The position numbers and the translations under genes were made by a program. The notes below the pieces were generated by a model that saw only the letters and a program-made list of their open reading frames with translations, did no database searches and was not told the origin of the DNA. Source: Lachnospiraceae bacterium (lineage in GTDB: Bacteria > Bacillota > Clostridia > Lachnospirales > Lachnospiraceae). From it: DNA of 64,000 bases. Positions 63,203 through 64,000 of the stretch are shown piece by piece. Each line of letters begins with the position of its first letter. Position 1 is the first letter of the stretch. The stretch covers positions 62,001 through 126,000 of the forward strand of contig SVEG01000006.1 of NCBI GenBank assembly GCA_015057505.1, given 5' to 3'.

Positions 63203-63484
63203 ATGGACGCAAAAACTTTATCAGCATATGAAAATATGGCAAAACTCAGTCTTACGGAAGATGTTCGCCAGTGGGTTATTGATAGCTTTAACACTCTGGA
63301 AGAGAGCTTTAAGAAGTTGGATGGTATTGATACAGAGGGTGTTGAACCGTTGTTTACGGTACTTGACTTAAAGAATGTATTACGTGAAGATGCTTCCGCA
63401 AAATTCATTGAAAGAGATGAGTTGTTATCAAACGCTCCCGAAGAATATGACGGATATTTTCAGGTGCCGAAGACATTGGAATAG
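63203..63484 (+). CDS. gatC: Asp-tRNA(Asn)/Glu-tRNA(Gln) amidotransferase subunit C
   Basis: 93 aa, the usual GatC length. GatC is the small strap that holds GatA and GatB together. Typical signatures are visible: ENMAKLSLTEDV at the start, DGIDTEGVEPLFTVL, NVLREDA in the middle and the terminal YFQVPKTLE. It starts 11 bases after aspS with GGAGGAG upstream, so it is co-transcribed under the T-box. Confidence 0.93.
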   Translation: MDAKTLSAYENMAKLSLTEDVRQWVIDSFNTLEESFKKLDGIDTEGVEPLFTVLDLKNVLREDASAKFIERDELLSNAPEEYDGYFQVPKTLE

Positions 63485-63489
63485 GAGGG
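63484..63489 (+). promoter_or_regulatory. Ribosome-binding site of the GatA-like gene
   Basis: The hexamer AGGAGG region at 63483-63489 is 8 bases before ATG 63497 and overlaps the gatC stop, fixing the start and excluding a longer N-terminus of the GatA-like protein. Confidence 0.7.
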
Positions 63490-63496
63490 TTCTACA

Positions 63497-64000
63497 ATGA
63501 AATTCATGATGCATGATGATATTATGGTTGCAGGAAAGGTGTGCACCGGAGGTTCTAAATTCCTTGCAGGTTTTAAATCACCTTTAAGTGCCAGAGTATA
63601 TGAGAAATGTTTGGCTCACGATATGGAGTTTGAAGGATTTCTTACTCCCGATGAGTTTAGTATTGATAATTTGTTTGATGAGAAGGATGAATTGGATTCA
63701 GCCGTAGTTGCATTAACAGAAGGCAAATGTGATGTTGTACTTTGCAATGATGTGTTCGGCAAGCTTCGTCGCCAGGCTCCGGCTAACGGACTTATTTATA
63801 TTCATCCCTCATATGGTACTGTTTCAAGATTTGGTTTGATGCAGGGTGTTGCATCAATGGACCAGATTGGTATCCTTTGCCGTAATCTTGAAGAAGGTAT
63901 CGAAGTGTTAAATGTTATTTCAGGACATGATGTAAGTGACGGAACAAGCCTTCCCGCAGCAACTTATGCTTATGCAGCTAAGGCTGACAAGGCAGTTAAA
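63497..64000 (+). CDS. Divergent GatA-like protein lacking the amidase signature (3' end outside window)
   Basis: 168 residues are visible; the frame stays open at the window end. Similarity to GatA is clear in GYGTVSRFG-like SYGTVSRFGLMQGVAS, MDQIGILCRNLEEGIEVL and ISGHDVSDGTS, and in TGGSKFLAGF and DEFSI. However, GatA's Ser-rich GGSSGG loop is absent (about 22 residues missing), the GSDTGGSIRQPA segment reads CNDVFGKLRRQAP, and the Lys of the triad is replaced near FMMHDDIMVAG. The N-terminal ~70 residues of GatA are also missing. It therefore looks unable to act as an amidase in the visible part. It directly follows gatC in the operon. Confidence 0.8.
   Translation, partial: MKFMMHDDIMVAGKVCTGGSKFLAGFKSPLSARVYEKCLAHDMEFEGFLTPDEFSIDNLFDEKDELDSAVVALTEGKCDVVLCNDVFGKLRRQAPANGLIYIHPSYGTVSRFGLMQGVASMDQIGILCRNLEEGIEVLNVISGHDVSDGTSLPAATYAYAAKADKAVK

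Overview
The window looks like a chromosome segment of a spore-forming, low-GC Firmicute of the class Clostridia, most likely Lachnospiraceae. Support comes from a SipL-type spore-coat protein, a SleB/CwlJ-type cortex hydrolase, WhiA, the hprK/rapZ/whiA/HPr-like gene order, archaeal-type ProRS, and a T-box-controlled aspS-gatC operon. Secreted, membrane-anchored plant-polysaccharide enzymes suggest a gut or rumen habitat. Taxonomy is inferred from gene content, not computed.

Layout. 1-3.4 kb: tail of an ABC transporter, several GNAT acetyltransferases and a nucleoside phosphorylase, with a duplicated acetyltransferase fragment. 3.5-12.2 kb: sipL, then uvrC-hprK-ROK glucokinase-murB-rapZ-whiA-HPr-like. 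The HPr-like protein has Glu at the position of the phosphorylatable His15 but keeps Ser46, so it resembles Crh. 12.28-12.79 kb: a giant imperfect palindrome. 12.8-23.8 kb: dnaE, pfkA, ktrB/ktrA-type potassium uptake, an rRNA-type SPOUT methyltransferase, a cortex hydrolase and a two-component system.

23.84-29.58 kb is an integrative mobilizable element inserted at the 3' end of the response regulator gene. It has an 11-bp att repeat, a 22-bp internal repeat near each end, a frameshifted tyrosine integrase, a MazF-like toxin, a MobV relaxase and an SDR cargo gene. It separates the response regulator from a NUDIX gene that would otherwise start 14 bases after the stop codon.

29.6-47.6 kb holds housekeeping and accessory genes: NUDIX proteins, a hydrolase, a small XRE/membrane operon, pseudouridine synthase, exonuclease III, an AraC regulator divergent from a large GH127 enzyme, a par/Fst-like type I toxin-antitoxin module, proS, cca, a kinase-like protein, an XRE regulator and a MATE pump. 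47.77-48.32 kb is a second giant palindrome with a 73-bp perfect outer stem. 48.3-58.2 kb: an M56 peptidase homologue without its catalytic Glu, an SGNH esterase plus GH105 pair for rhamnogalacturonan, a PurF paralogue without its catalytic Cys, a cloverleaf-like leader, carB and a DMT transporter.

58.4-64 kb: a repeat coiled-coil protein, an RCK/RyR-domain membrane protein, tRNA-Asn, and an Asn-specific (AAC) T-box leading into aspS, gatC and a GatA-like gene that lacks the amidase signature. The most unusual features are the two giant palindromes, the convergent toxin/RNA module, the carB leader, and the series of enzyme homologues that have lost catalytic residues.
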